Source: an uncultured Actinomycetes bacterium (lineage in GTDB: Bacteria > Actinomycetota > Actinomycetes > S36-B12). From it: 21,599 bases of DNA. Below, piece after piece: positions 1-7,959 of this stretch. Each line of letters starts with the position of its first letter. Within the stretch, counting starts at the first letter, position 1. The notes beneath the pieces are model-generated. The model did not search any database, was not told the origin of the DNA, and saw nothing but the letters and a program-made list of their open reading frames with translations. The position numbers and the translations under genes were made by a program. The stretch is from positions 1 through 21,599 of the forward strand of contig CAIXFB010000323.1 of NCBI GenBank assembly GCA_903918595.1. Reading direction: 5' to 3'.

Positions 1-306
1 GTCGATCCGGTGCGAAAAGAACACCCCAGCGTTATTGACGAGCACGTCTATTCCACCAAGATGTGCAGCTGCTGAATCGACCATCGACTTAACAGCATCG
101 GCGTCTCGCAGATCCGCCTGCACCATTGTGTGACCATCGCCAGGTAAAGCCGCTAAGACTCCGGCGGCTGCATCAGCGCCAGTTGAGTAGTGAATGGCAA
201 CGCGATCACCAGCAGCAGCGAAGCGTTGTGCAATGGCGGCGCCGATACCGCGGGATCCGCCTGTGATCAGGACTCGTCGATGAGTTGCTGGGTTACCAGA
301 TGTCAT
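1..306 (-). CDS. SDR family oxidoreductase, N-terminal part (runs off the window)
   Basis: The 102 visible codons begin at an ATG (306-304) and encode the N-terminal half of a short-chain dehydrogenase/reductase with a Rossmann fold. The cofactor motif TGGSRGIG is at about residues 15-22, an acidic residue followed by L-R at the end of the third strand region suggests adenine-ribose contact, and the NNAG structural motif is at about residues 92-95. The catalytic Ser and the YxxxK pair would lie outside the window. The family performs NAD(P)(H)-dependent oxidation or reduction of alcohols, ketones or acyl thioesters; the substrate cannot be read from this part. It follows the LysE-type exporter on the same strand after a short gap, so the two are probably one transcript. 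FabG-like or generic SDR are both possible. Confidence 0.9.
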   Translation of the reverse strand, partial: MTSGNPATHRRVLITGGSRGIGAAIAQRFAAAGDRVAIHYSTGADAAAGVLAALPGDGHTMVQADLRDADAVKSMVDSAAAHLGGIDVLVNNAGVFFSHRID

Positions 307-327
307 TCCCGGATCTTGCCACTGCAA

Positions 328-975
328 TCAGTTGATGAGGGCCTGTACGCCCTGATAGGCAAGTAGCACCGCGAAGACGATCAGCATCGCCCCTGCGCCG
401 ATGAGTATCGCTTGGTATCCGCGATCATTGATGCGATGCCGTGCCGAGGCAAGGGCAACTGCGAGAGCCACCTTCATGCCAATAAGTAACAGGTAGAAGC
501 CGAGGAGGAACAGCGCGGCGCCGGAAGGTGACTCCCGCCACGTGACCACGAGCAGCGGTGCACCGACCGTCGACCAGAAAAGCCAGGGTGCGGGGTTCAA
601 CACATTGACCAGGGCACCCTGGCGCCACGGATGAGCGTCGGTGGGGGAGTCCTCGAGGTCAGCCAGGTGCGTGGTGCGGGCCGACTTGAGCGATTTGTAA
701 CCAAACCATGCAACCACGAACGCTCCGCAGATCGACAACGCGGCAACCACCGAGGTTGAGACCTGGCTGACCACCGTCAGCATGATCACGATGATGGGCA
801 GATCCGTGAGCAGTGGAGCTATGGCAACTGAGATGCCCTTGAGAAGGCCGCGCGAAAGGGTCGTGGTGATGACGAGGGCGAGCAGTGGACCTGGGGAGAC
901 ACCTGAGGCAAAGCCAAGCGCGACACCAGCGAGAAAAACCTCCACGGAGACAGTCTGCCGTGCCGACGAGTTCAA
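328..975 (-). CDS. LysE-type amino-acid/metabolite exporter
   Basis: This is a hydrophobic protein of about 215 residues with the LysE/RhtB signature near the N terminus (GFASGVSPGPLLALVI), about six membrane segments, and the conserved N-P-x-x-W-L-F-W stretch in the middle. The family exports amino acids or related small molecules across the cytoplasmic membrane; the substrate here is unknown. The start is uncertain. TTG at 975 is preceded by a purine-rich GAGGAAAG on the minus strand (988-981), which favours it. TTG at 990 and GTG at 945 are in-frame alternatives; 945 would give the usual M-S/V-E-x-F-L-A-G beginning. The upstream neighbour is divergent, and its start codon lies within the 5' end of this gene. 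The downstream neighbour is the dehydrogenase, 21 bp away. Confidence 0.85.
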   Translation of the reverse strand: MNSSARQTVSVEVFLAGVALGFASGVSPGPLLALVITTTLSRGLLKGISVAIAPLLTDLPIIVIMLTVVSQVSTSVVAALSICGAFVVAWFGYKSLKSARTTHLADLEDSPTDAHPWRQGALVNVLNPAPWLFWSTVGAPLLVVTWRESPSGAALFLLGFYLLLIGMKVALAVALASARHRINDRGYQAILIGAGAMLIVFAVLLAYQGVQALIN

Positions 976-976
976 G

Positions 977-982
977 TACTCT
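977..982 (+). promoter_or_regulatory. -10 element for a leaderless TMEM175-like gene
   Basis: TACTCT ends 7 bp before the ATG at 990, the distance expected if transcription starts on the start codon. No convincing -35 box or Shine-Dalgarno is seen for this gene. Confidence 0.5.
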
Positions 983-989
983 TTCCTCA

Positions 990-1637
990 ATGATTAACAC
1001 GGGGCGTGCCTTTGACCGGTTGGTGAACTTCACCGACGCCATTGTCGCGGTGGCCATTACCGTTCTCGTGCTGTCCATCGTCGATATTCGTCCGAGCGAA
1101 GCACAAGAGTCCGTATGGCAACTCATCAGCCTCTATGCAGGTGAAATAATCACTTTTGGGTTCACCTTTGTAGTTGTTGCAGTGATGTGGCGGGTGCACA
1201 ACCGCATCTTCAACGGCATGCGCGGCTATGACAACCGAATCTTCTGGCTCAACCTGATGTGGTTGATTGGCATCGTCTTCTTGCCGTGGCCGAGTGCCCT
1301 CTACGGCGAAGGCAACGGCATCGCCTCCACCCAGGGTGATGGATCGGGAAATATCGCTGGTGCTGGCCTGCTGTATTGGTTCACGCTTGCGGTGATCAGT
1401 TTCAGCGGTAGCTTGATCGGCTTGCACCTGCGTTCACGGCCAGAACTGCTCGAACCCGATGATTGGAAACCGTCCCAACACAGTCCGCTCCGAGGATTTG
1501 TATTCAGTGCCGCCTTCATCGTGATTGGCTTGATCACGCTGATGCCATCTGTAATTTCCTCGTGGGCACCCTTTGCACTCATTCCGGTCGGCATACTCGT
1601 GAGCCGCTTTGAAACATCTCGTGAACAACCGAACTGA
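990..1637 (+). CDS. TMEM175/DUF1211-family membrane protein (probable K+ channel)
   Basis: The 215-residue protein opens with R-L-V-N-F-T-D-A-I-V-A-V-A-I-T, which matches the signature of the first helix of the TMEM175 (DUF1211) family (R-x3-F-S/T-D-x). About six transmembrane segments follow, the usual size for bacterial members. Bacterial TMEM175 proteins are established as tetrameric potassium-conducting channels without the classical TVGYG filter; that this one conducts K+ is inferred from family membership. The reading frame stays open upstream to 885, but ATG 990 is chosen because it begins right at the family's N terminus and has a -10-like hexamer 7 bp upstream. It is divergent from the LysE exporter, and the two 5' ends overlap. 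Confidence 0.85.
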   Translation: MINTGRAFDRLVNFTDAIVAVAITVLVLSIVDIRPSEAQESVWQLISLYAGEIITFGFTFVVVAVMWRVHNRIFNGMRGYDNRIFWLNLMWLIGIVFLPWPSALYGEGNGIASTQGDGSGNIAGAGLLYWFTLAVISFSGSLIGLHLRSRPELLEPDDWKPSQHSPLRGFVFSAAFIVIGLITLMPSVISSWAPFALIPVGILVSRFETSREQPN

Positions 1638-1771
1638 CCTTGTTCTCCGCTGTGACCGGGGCCCGTCATTAGTGTGGCGCTAGCACCCCAAAAGGCGTTT
1701 TAGCCACATTCTTCTTAGGAATCCCAAGCACTACCGACCTAAGTTCGCCGAGTCCCGTAAAGGAGTCGGCC
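1638..1771. other. Intergenic region before the secreted propeller/FN3 gene
   Basis: 134 bp without a gene. A possible -10 (TAGTGT, about 1671-1676) lies about 100 bp before the next start. That start has a clear Shine-Dalgarno AAGGAG at about 1759-1764, so this transcript has a real 5' leader. I recognise no riboswitch or terminator here. Confidence 0.3.
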
Positions 1772-3784
1772 ATGCAACGAGTACTGCGCACCACGCTCAC
1801 GCTCATCCTTGGCATTGCGCTGAGTGTGACGGGTGTCCTCATCGCCGCACCTGCGAACGCTGAAACTGGTGTCGCGTTGCCTGGCACTGTTGCGTTTGAG
1901 GGCCCTGGCTACTTGGGCGGTGGTGTCGGACCATCGTCGATGACGATCACGAATACCGGCACCTTCGCGTACGTGAATGACTACGCCGCAGACGCCGTGC
2001 GGAAAGTTGACCTCGATACTGGTGCAGTTACGGACATCAGTGCCGGCGCGAAGCCCAGTAGCCTTGCTATCGATCCAGTTGCTAACGCTTTTGTGATTGT
2101 TGCTCATGAGTCCACCGCCAGGTACTCCCGAATCTTGTTGAGTGATAACTCCGTGACAAACCACCCGTTGGCTTCTGGGAGTGATCCCTACTCCGTGGTG
2201 ATTGATGCAACGGGCACGTATGCCTACTTCGCTGAGCGCCTCGCGAAGCGAATTGAGAAGGTACAACTGAGCACCAACACCGTGGTGGGATCACTGATCT
2301 TGGCTTCGGAACCTAGTGCTCTTGCGATTACTCCCGACGGTGATTCGCTCTATGCGGCAAGTTACTCAGGCGACTCGGTCAGCAAAATCACGACTTCAGA
2401 CCTGTCGCTTTCCGTGACATATTCCTTGACCACCGCCAGCCCTGTGAACATCGCAGTAACGCCCGACGGGACTCAGATCTTGCTCACCCATGCCAACGGT
2501 GCAAGCTTGACCCGCATAGATACCGGTACGGGCGCCGTACAACTCATGGCCATAGGGCTGGTCGGTCGTGCGATTTCTCTTGCTATCGACCCTTACTCAG
2601 CGTTTGCCTATGTGGGCAGCTACGGGCGTGAGGTGGTGAAAGTTGACCTTCGCACGGGTTCCTCGGCTTCATTCACCGCTTTCGCGGGAAGTGTGAATCC
2701 AGAAACCACTGCAATTGCCTTCCCCACTTCAGGGAGTCAAACTGCAAAGTTTGCGTACATAGCTGAAGCACGAACTCAGAAGACTGTAAAAATCTCGATC
2801 AGTCCCTACGCCCCGACTCCGGTTACGGGCACTCGCGGCAATGCTCTGGTGAATCTGTCTTGGACAGTGCCCACGTACCCGGGCGCTGATCCGATTACTG
2901 ATTACACAATTGAGTATTCGACCAACAACAGCACATGGACTGCATTCCCACATACGGCTTCAACTGCCACATCCCTAGCGGTCACGGGTCTCACGAACGG
3001 AACTCCCTACTACTTTCGGGTTGCTGCGATCAGTGCTGCGGGAACAGGGCTGTACGCAAATCTGGTTGGCACACTCACCCCGGCAACGGTTCCAGGTGCG
3101 CCGACGAGTGTGAGCGCAACCCCGGCAAATGGGCAACTAACCCTGAACTGGGCGGCACCAGTGAGTAATGGTGGGGAGTCAATCACCGATTACTTGGTAG
3201 AAACCTCAACGGATAACACGAACTGGACAGCAGTAGCCCACAGCCCATCAACAGCCACATCACTTGTTGCAACGGGCCTGATCAATGGAACGCCCTATTA
3301 CATTCGGGTGGCAGCGATAAATGCGGTGGGGACCAGTGCATACGGCACCGGTGGGCCAAGTTCTCCTGCGGGTAGTGGCGGAGGTGTCGGTGGTGGAGGA
3401 GGTGGTGGAACGCCGACTGCTTCGGAGCCAGAAGTCACAGTCACGGAGTCACGGCCGCTCCCGGTTTCGAGCTCCGCGCCCACAACCAGCACGCCCCCGG
3501 TTGCGGCCATCACACCGAGCATTGCCAGTGCGCGGGTGATTTATCGGCAACGCTCGGATGCGCGCTGGGAGGTTGTGCCCAGATTCCGTAAGGCGGCCAA
3601 AGCCATCCCAAAAAAGGCACTGTTTACTGTCGTGCGATCCCCGATTGTGGGGCAATCGAAGAACATCCCAGCTGCTGTAAGTAGGGGCAAGGCGCTCGCG
3701 AGGGCCCACTCAGGAATGACGCATTCCTCCGTCCTCAAAGGAAAACTCTGGCGGGGACGTGCCCGAATCATTGTCAACTGGTAA
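1772..3784 (+). CDS. Secreted beta-propeller protein with two fibronectin type III domains
   Basis: The 670-residue protein has a Sec signal peptide (about residues 1-30, ending P-A-N-A). A run of YVTN/NHL-like propeller blades follows at about 35-340, with recurring I-T-x-D/P-x-G-T/D-x-(L/A)-Y-A-like strands and V-x-K-V-D/I-x-x-x-T-G turns. Two FN3 domains lie at about 345-436 and 440-528, each ending in G-L-x-N-G-T-P-Y-Y-x-R-V-A-A-I. A Gly-rich linker (about 530-548) and a Thr/Ser/Pro linker lead to a basic C-terminal segment of about 90 residues. Such proteins act outside the cell in binding or adhesion, and no enzymatic motif is visible. AAGGAG at 1759-1764 fixes the start. The Lys/Arg-rich tail could bind cell-wall polymers, which is inference. 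Confidence 0.85.
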   Translation: MQRVLRTTLTLILGIALSVTGVLIAAPANAETGVALPGTVAFEGPGYLGGGVGPSSMTITNTGTFAYVNDYAADAVRKVDLDTGAVTDISAGAKPSSLAIDPVANAFVIVAHESTARYSRILLSDNSVTNHPLASGSDPYSVVIDATGTYAYFAERLAKRIEKVQLSTNTVVGSLILASEPSALAITPDGDSLYAASYSGDSVSKITTSDLSLSVTYSLTTASPVNIAVTPDGTQILLTHANGASLTRIDTGTGAVQLMAIGLVGRAISLAIDPYSAFAYVGSYGREVVKVDLRTGSSASFTAFAGSVNPETTAIAFPTSGSQTAKFAYIAEARTQKTVKISISPYAPTPVTGTRGNALVNLSWTVPTYPGADPITDYTIEYSTNNSTWTAFPHTASTATSLAVTGLTNGTPYYFRVAAISAAGTGLYANLVGTLTPATVPGAPTSVSATPANGQLTLNWAAPVSNGGESITDYLVETSTDNTNWTAVAHSPSTATSLVATGLINGTPYYIRVAAINAVGTSAYGTGGPSSPAGSGGGVGGGGGGGTPTASEPEVTVTESRPLPVSSSAPTTSTPPVAAITPSIASARVIYRQRSDARWEVVPRFRKAAKAIPKKALFTVVRSPIVGQSKNIPAAVSRGKALARAHSGMTHSSVLKGKLWRGRARIIVNW

Positions 3785-3811
3785 TTTGGACACGACCAAC
3801 AAGGGAGTGTC

Positions 3812-4348
3812 ATGAACAAGTCTGCAATCGGATGTGCGGCAGCCGCTCTAAGTTTCGTGGCTCTTGTTTCGCCAGCGCAGGCAATGGGATCCTCCGATGC
3901 TTATGAAAACATCCAAGTAGGCGTGACCTATACGGTTTATGAACCGTCCTTCACCGCTGGTCTCAAGGCCACTCACATCGGCGGCAATGACTTGTGCCAA
4001 GCGGGAACCGAAGAAAATGTGACTGCCCGGTACGGAAAATCAAATGGGCGGCAATTCGCGATCACTGAGGGTAACCCGATGTGCTCAGACATCGGAGTTG
4101 GTCAGACAGTTCTCACCACGAACATTGGCGATGCGAAAGCAGTTGTTCAGGCATATTGCGATCCAGCATCGACGAAGAAATGCACCAAGGCAGATGTTGT
4201 GCGTTTTGGAGGTCACCTCGAAGTGACCTTGCCCGCAGCGCCTGGATTACGGACCACCCGAATCTGGATCGAAACCTTCGGCACTAAGAATCTCTCTGCT
4301 CAGCAGCTTGTTCAAATTGCAAAGGGCCTCGAGCCCGTTAACGGCTGA
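3812..4348 (+). CDS. Small secreted protein of unknown function
   Basis: The 178-residue protein has a clear signal peptide (about 1-24, cleavage after A-Q-A). The mature part is mostly beta-like, with four cysteines that could form two disulfides. A Shine-Dalgarno AAGGGAG (3801-3807) sits 4 bp before the ATG. The mature domain contains T-Y-T-V-Y-E-P-S-F-T-A-G-L and a C-terminal stretch resembling a surface-exposed lipid- or ligand-binding module, but I do not recognise the family. It ends 10 bp before the DUF2252 gene, so the two are probably co-transcribed. It also follows the propeller/FN3 gene by 27 bp, suggesting one transcript of secreted proteins. Confidence 0.8.
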   Translation: MNKSAIGCAAAALSFVALVSPAQAMGSSDAYENIQVGVTYTVYEPSFTAGLKATHIGGNDLCQAGTEENVTARYGKSNGRQFAITEGNPMCSDIGVGQTVLTTNIGDAKAVVQAYCDPASTKKCTKADVVRFGGHLEVTLPAAPGLRTTRIWIETFGTKNLSAQQLVQIAKGLEPVNG

Positions 4349-4358
4349 CTCGTCACTC

Positions 4359-5834
4359 ATGGTCACCCCAGTACGCAACGCAACAGTTGCTGAACGCATG
4401 GAAATCGGCCGGGCTGCTCGGAAGGTGCGGCGTCGAATCGATATCGGGAAGTACGTTCCGGCCGTAGACAGGCAAGATCCCGTAGCCACTTTGCTTCTGC
4501 AAGAGAAACAGCGGGTTCCCGAACTTTTACCTTTGCGTCATAACCGAATGGCAGCAAGCCCGTTTTCCTATTTGCGAGGGGCTGCTGCAGTGATGGCTGC
4601 CGATCTGGGCGCTGTGCCAAATTCCGGGCTGACCGTGCAACTGTGCGGTGACGCTCATCTTTCAAACCTCGGACTCTTTGCATCTCCAGATCGGCGTCTT
4701 GTCTTCGACCTGAATGATTTTGATGAGACCAATCCCGGTCCATTCGAGTGGGACGTTATCCGGCTAGCAACTAGTTTTGAGGTTGCTGCCCGCACGGCAG
4801 GTCATAGCGCAACCTATTCGGGTCAACTACCAAAAATCGTTGCAGAGGCGTACCGACTCAACATGGCGAAATTCGCTGCGATGGCTGATTTGGATTTGTG
4901 GTACTACCGAATCGATACCGACATGTTGACCCAATGGGCCAAGCAAGCCGACTCCAAGGCGGCCGTGAACGCAGTCCGTAGCACCGAGCAGATTGCTATG
5001 GCCCGGAACCGGTGGTCGGCGGTGAAGAGTTTGACCACGGCGCAGGATGGTGAGCGCAGATTCAAAGACAAACCACCACTTTTGGTATCCCTCGATGCTG
5101 ACTCTGGTTCGCGCGAAGTGGTCAATCGAATGTATGAAACCTATAAAGGGTCGCTACTCGTCGATCGCGAGGCGTTGTTGTCTCGGTACCACTGGGTGGA
5201 TGCAGGTCACAAAGTTGTTGGTGTCGGAAGCGTCGGTCTTCTCGCTTTTGTTCTGCTACTTCAAGGTCGTGATTCAGAGGATCTTCTGGTGCTGCAGATC
5301 AAGGAAGCCGTCAGTAGCGTTCTTGAGCCGCACAGTGGAGGTTCTGCCTATTCAAGCCACGGTGAGCGGGTCATCGCTGGGCAGCGACTGATGCAAGCCA
5401 GCACGGATTCTTTTCTGGGCTGGGTTGAGGGACCGCAGGGCCGTAGCTACTACGTGCGCCAACTCCGCGATATGAAGTGGGCGCCCGATCCGCTCGGCAT
5501 GACTCAGGATCAGTACGACGCCTATGCAAATCTCTGTGGTCATGCACTGGCCCGCGCCCACGCCCGCTCAGGAGATCCGATAGCACTGTCGGCATATCTG
5601 GGAAGCTCCGATCGCTTCGATAAGGCCATTGCGCAGTTCTCCCACGATTACGCAGTCCAGAACGATGAGGATTATCAGAAGTTTGTATCTGCAATTGATC
5701 GTGGCGAAGTCTCCTCTGCTGACGAGAAAGATGTCTCCACAAGGATTTCTCTTCAGTCAGACAACGAAGGTGGAGCATCGGTAGTTGCTTCAGCTGATGG
5801 CGCTGATCCCTCGAGAATTCGGGAGCGTCGCTAG
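4359..5834 (+). CDS. DUF2252 family protein
   Basis: The 491-residue protein matches the DUF2252 family (usually 400-500 residues). It has R-H-N-R-M-A-A-S-P-F-S-Y-L-R-G-A near the N terminus, C-G-D-A-H-L-S-N-L-G-L-F at about 94-105, F-D-L-N-D-F-D-E at about 116-123 followed by P-F-E-W-D-V-x-R-L-A-T-S, and Y-V-R-Q-L-R-D-M-K in the C-terminal half. G-D-x-H-x-x-N followed by a D-F-D motif resembles the catalytic and metal-binding loops of aminoglycoside-phosphotransferase-like kinases, so a kinase-like fold is plausible; no biochemical role is established that I know of. The frame is open further upstream, but ATG 4359 fits the family and avoids overlap with the preceding gene. No Shine-Dalgarno or -10 is seen, so translation may be coupled to the gene ending 10 bp upstream. 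Confidence 0.88.
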   Translation: MVTPVRNATVAERMEIGRAARKVRRRIDIGKYVPAVDRQDPVATLLLQEKQRVPELLPLRHNRMAASPFSYLRGAAAVMAADLGAVPNSGLTVQLCGDAHLSNLGLFASPDRRLVFDLNDFDETNPGPFEWDVIRLATSFEVAARTAGHSATYSGQLPKIVAEAYRLNMAKFAAMADLDLWYYRIDTDMLTQWAKQADSKAAVNAVRSTEQIAMARNRWSAVKSLTTAQDGERRFKDKPPLLVSLDADSGSREVVNRMYETYKGSLLVDREALLSRYHWVDAGHKVVGVGSVGLLAFVLLLQGRDSEDLLVLQIKEAVSSVLEPHSGGSAYSSHGERVIAGQRLMQASTDSFLGWVEGPQGRSYYVRQLRDMKWAPDPLGMTQDQYDAYANLCGHALARAHARSGDPIALSAYLGSSDRFDKAIAQFSHDYAVQNDEDYQKFVSAIDRGEVSSADEKDVSTRISLQSDNEGGASVVASADGADPSRIRERR

Positions 5835-5857
5835 TTCTCATGGATACGCGCAATTCC

Positions 5858-5863
5858 TAAACT
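5858..5863 (+). promoter_or_regulatory. -10 element for the leaderless K+ channel gene
   Basis: TAAACT is separated by exactly 6 bp from the ATG at 5870, and no Shine-Dalgarno is present between the DUF2252 stop and this ATG. Confidence 0.5.
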
Positions 5864-5869
5864 GCGCAC

Positions 5870-6691
5870 ATGACAAAGACATTGACCGCATCGGATGACC
5901 GGCGGATTCAAATTCTTAATGCCTACGAGGCAAAGACGGACTTGTTGCTCTCAGCACTGGCTCTTGTCTACTTGGTGCTCTTTTCCTTGCAAGCGATCTT
6001 CTACTACCCGAACGACACGTGGTTTCAATGGGCCAATGTGTTTGGGAACATCTTGTGGGTCCTGTTCGCAGCAGATCTTCTCTTTCGCATCACCTTGTCC
6101 CCGCGACGACTGCTCTTCATCAAGACCCACTATCTCGATGTCATCACCGTTGTGCTTCCGCAATTCCGGGCGCTGCGTGTGCTTCGCGCCTTCAACAGCG
6201 ACGGAATCCTGTCCAAGGGCAAAGGTGCACTCTCCAGCAAAGCATTGGCAAGTGCAGGTATGGCAACGGCGTTGGTGGTGTGGGTCGGCAGCCTGATGGT
6301 GCTCAGTGCTGAGCGTGGAGCTCAGGGCGCGGAGATCACCACGTTCGGTGATGCGGTCTGGTGGTCGTTCGAAACCATCACCACGGTGGGTTACGGAGAC
6401 TTTGTGCCCGTGACCTGGTCTGGACGCTTTTACGCCACCCTCATCATGCTCGTAGGCATTTCCGTGTTAGGCATTGTCTCAGCCGGCATGGCCGCGAGCT
6501 TGGTGAAGCGTGGCATTGGGGCTAGCGCACCAACACCAGCACCTGCATCTACACCTGCACCTGCAACCGATTCAACGCCACCAGTTACAACCGACGCTAA
6601 CCAGGAAGTGCTCAAAGAACTTGCCGAGCTCAAGTCGATGGTGGCGGCTCTGCAGTCGCAGCTTGCTAAACCTGGGGGCACCGCTCGCTAA
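5870..6691 (+). CDS. Voltage-gated-type potassium channel (six membrane segments)
   Basis: The 273-residue protein has four predicted membrane segments, a pore helix with the K+ selectivity filter T-T-V-G-Y-G-D-F at about residues 170-177, and a last membrane segment: the Kv/Ion_trans architecture. The putative S4 (L-P-Q-F-R-A-L-R-V-L-R-A-F) carries three regularly spaced arginines, fewer than strongly voltage-dependent channels. After the pore come a Pro/Ala/Thr linker (about 222-245) and a heptad-like C-terminal helix (E-L-A-E-L-K-S-M-V-A-A-L-Q-S-Q-L) that probably forms a tetramerising coiled coil. It should conduct K+ across the cytoplasmic membrane. The start is supported by a TANNNT hexamer 6 bp upstream. 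Confidence 0.92.
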   Translation: MTKTLTASDDRRIQILNAYEAKTDLLLSALALVYLVLFSLQAIFYYPNDTWFQWANVFGNILWVLFAADLLFRITLSPRRLLFIKTHYLDVITVVLPQFRALRVLRAFNSDGILSKGKGALSSKALASAGMATALVVWVGSLMVLSAERGAQGAEITTFGDAVWWSFETITTVGYGDFVPVTWSGRFYATLIMLVGISVLGIVSAGMAASLVKRGIGASAPTPAPASTPAPATDSTPPVTTDANQEVLKELAELKSMVAALQSQLAKPGGTAR

Positions 6692-6746
6692 TGTGCGAGG
6701 ACAGTGGGGAACGTGCGCTGTATGGCTGAGATATCAACATCAAGCA

Positions 6747-7184
6747 TTACGCTCTGCCATCTTCGTTGTCTTTCATAAAGTGCCCGCCAATCATGACACC
6801 AACGGTCAGAATCAACATGGTGATCGTCATCACGGAATTCTGAAAGGCCGGAGCGAGGCCATTCCATTTCGAGTTCAAGTACATGATGAACCAGTTCCCA
6901 CCTACAACCATGAAGCCGAAGAAGAAAACCCCTAGGCCGAGGAAGCATCCCAGAAATGTGAGTTTCTGAGCGTTGTTCCAACGGTCGCTATCTGCCGGAA
7001 TGCCATCGCCACTCAGCACGCCCTGCACAAACGGCCAATTGCTGGCGTTTGGATTAGTTGGGTTGGTGATGTTGTCGAAACCGACCACCAAGTAATAGGC
7101 CGCAACCATCAAGATGAATAGGGAGGTGATAAGTCGTGAAGCCGTGCCAATGACATGGTGATGAGCCCGGTACCTTTGTGCCAT
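6747..7184 (-). CDS. DUF2165-family small integral membrane protein
   Basis: The 145-residue protein, read from ATG 7184, has about four membrane segments. Between the first two lies the family-like stretch V-V-G-F-D-N-I-T then S-N-W-P-F-V-Q-G-V-L-S, which resembles the F-x-N-(L/I)-T-D-Y-x-S-N-x-x-F-V-x-H-V-L-S-M-D motif of DUF2165 proteins. No function is established. The frame is open to a GTG at 7232, but that would add an atypical polar extension deep into the divergent gene. The ATG overlaps the ATG of the neighbouring K+ channel on the other strand within a CATG (7182-7185). The stop lies 55 bp from the convergent K+ channel stop at 6691. Confidence 0.75.
   Translation of the reverse strand: MAQRYRAHHHVIGTASRLITSLFILMVAAYYLVVGFDNITNPTNPNASNWPFVQGVLSGDGIPADSDRWNNAQKLTFLGCFLGLGVFFFGFMVVGGNWFIMYLNSKWNGLAPAFQNSVMTITMLILTVGVMIGGHFMKDNEDGRA
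7171..7176 (+). promoter_or_regulatory. -10 element for the second K+ channel gene
   Basis: TACCTT is followed by 6 bp and then the ATG at 7183, so the transcript would start on the start codon. ATGACA at 7150-7155 is a weak -35 candidate with a short (15 bp) spacer. Confidence 0.5.
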
Positions 7185-7935
7185 GTCCGAGTCATCACAA
7201 CCAGAAACTCTGAGCAGGTTCAACAATCCCACCGGGCGACTGGATCAGTTTGGCTGGCTGCTTATTCTGACCGTCACGGTCATCACGATGCTTTCACTCG
7301 TTGACCTAGACGCTTTCGACGCACCTATTCTGAGCCGAGTTGTAGCGGCATTGGTCGCTCTCTTCATTGGGGCAACGTTGCTCCTTGCGCTCCGGGCATC
7401 TGGCTTGCATCGAGGAACGCAGCGCGTTGTTGATGTGATCGTCGTGACGGCAACCGCTCTCCTGATCATCGTTTCAGCGGTGGGTGGCATGGCACCGTCG
7501 ACGGGCGCTAGTCAGTTGAGGGCTGTCGGCTTTCTCATCGTGGTGGTTTTCGCCGTCGCAACACCAATCGCGATCATTCGAAGGCTCCTGCAGCATCGGC
7601 AAGTGAGTACGCCGACAGTTCTCGGCGCGATAGCTGCCTACCTACTGATCCCGATCTCCTACTTCTATCTTTTCGTCTCAATCGAGCAATTGAGCCAACG
7701 ATCTTTCTTCGAATCAGCAGAGCCCACAACGAGTTTCATGTATTTCTCCTTGGCAACCTTGACAACGCTCGGGTACGGGGATTTGTCGGCAGGGAGCAAC
7801 ATCGGTCAGCTGCTTGCCACGAGTGAGGCGGTCATCGGGCAGATCTACCTGGTCACCTGCGTCGCCTTAATCATGGGCCTGTTTATTCAAGGCTGGCGAA
7901 CGGCACGCTCCAACGAGTCTCCCGACCCGAAGTGA
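7183..7935 (+). CDS. Potassium channel protein with Ion_trans_2 pore
   Basis: The 250-residue protein has four hydrophobic N-terminal segments, then a two-helix K+ pore module with filter T-T-L-G-Y-G-D-L at about residues 193-200. The first filter position after TT is Leu rather than Val, as in many bacterial Ion_trans_2 channels. There is no arginine-rich S4, so voltage sensing is unlikely, and no cytoplasmic RCK domain follows, only a short polar tail. It should be a cytoplasmic-membrane K+ channel. Start: ATG 7183 with TACCTT 6 bp upstream and no Shine-Dalgarno. It is divergent from the DUF2165 gene and is followed by the CorA gene after 24 bp. Confidence 0.9.
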   Translation: MSESSQPETLSRFNNPTGRLDQFGWLLILTVTVITMLSLVDLDAFDAPILSRVVAALVALFIGATLLLALRASGLHRGTQRVVDVIVVTATALLIIVSAVGGMAPSTGASQLRAVGFLIVVVFAVATPIAIIRRLLQHRQVSTPTVLGAIAAYLLIPISYFYLFVSIEQLSQRSFFESAEPTTSFMYFSLATLTTLGYGDLSAGSNIGQLLATSEAVIGQIYLVTCVALIMGLFIQGWRTARSNESPDPK

Positions 7936-7947
7936 TCTGAACGGTTC

Positions 7948-7953
7948 TAGTCT
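7948..7953 (+). promoter_or_regulatory. -10 element for the leaderless corA-like gene
   Basis: TAGTCT is 6 bp before the ATG at 7960. With no 5' leader, an M-box or other Mg2+ riboswitch is excluded for a transcript starting here. Confidence 0.5.
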
Positions 7954-7959
7954 GCTCTC

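Noticed and set aside
885..989. Longer N terminus for the TMEM175-like protein from ATG 885
   Set aside because: The extra 35 residues are Arg/Gln/Ser-rich, lie inside the LysE-type gene, and precede the family's normal start.
1638..1771. Structured RNA or riboswitch before the propeller/FN3 gene
   Set aside because: Some short complementary bases exist (TGGC...GCCA), but no known riboswitch core could be recognised.
7936..7959. Mg2+ riboswitch before the CorA-type gene
   Set aside because: The gap is only 24 bp and holds a -10 hexamer 6 bp from the ATG, leaving no room for a structured leader.
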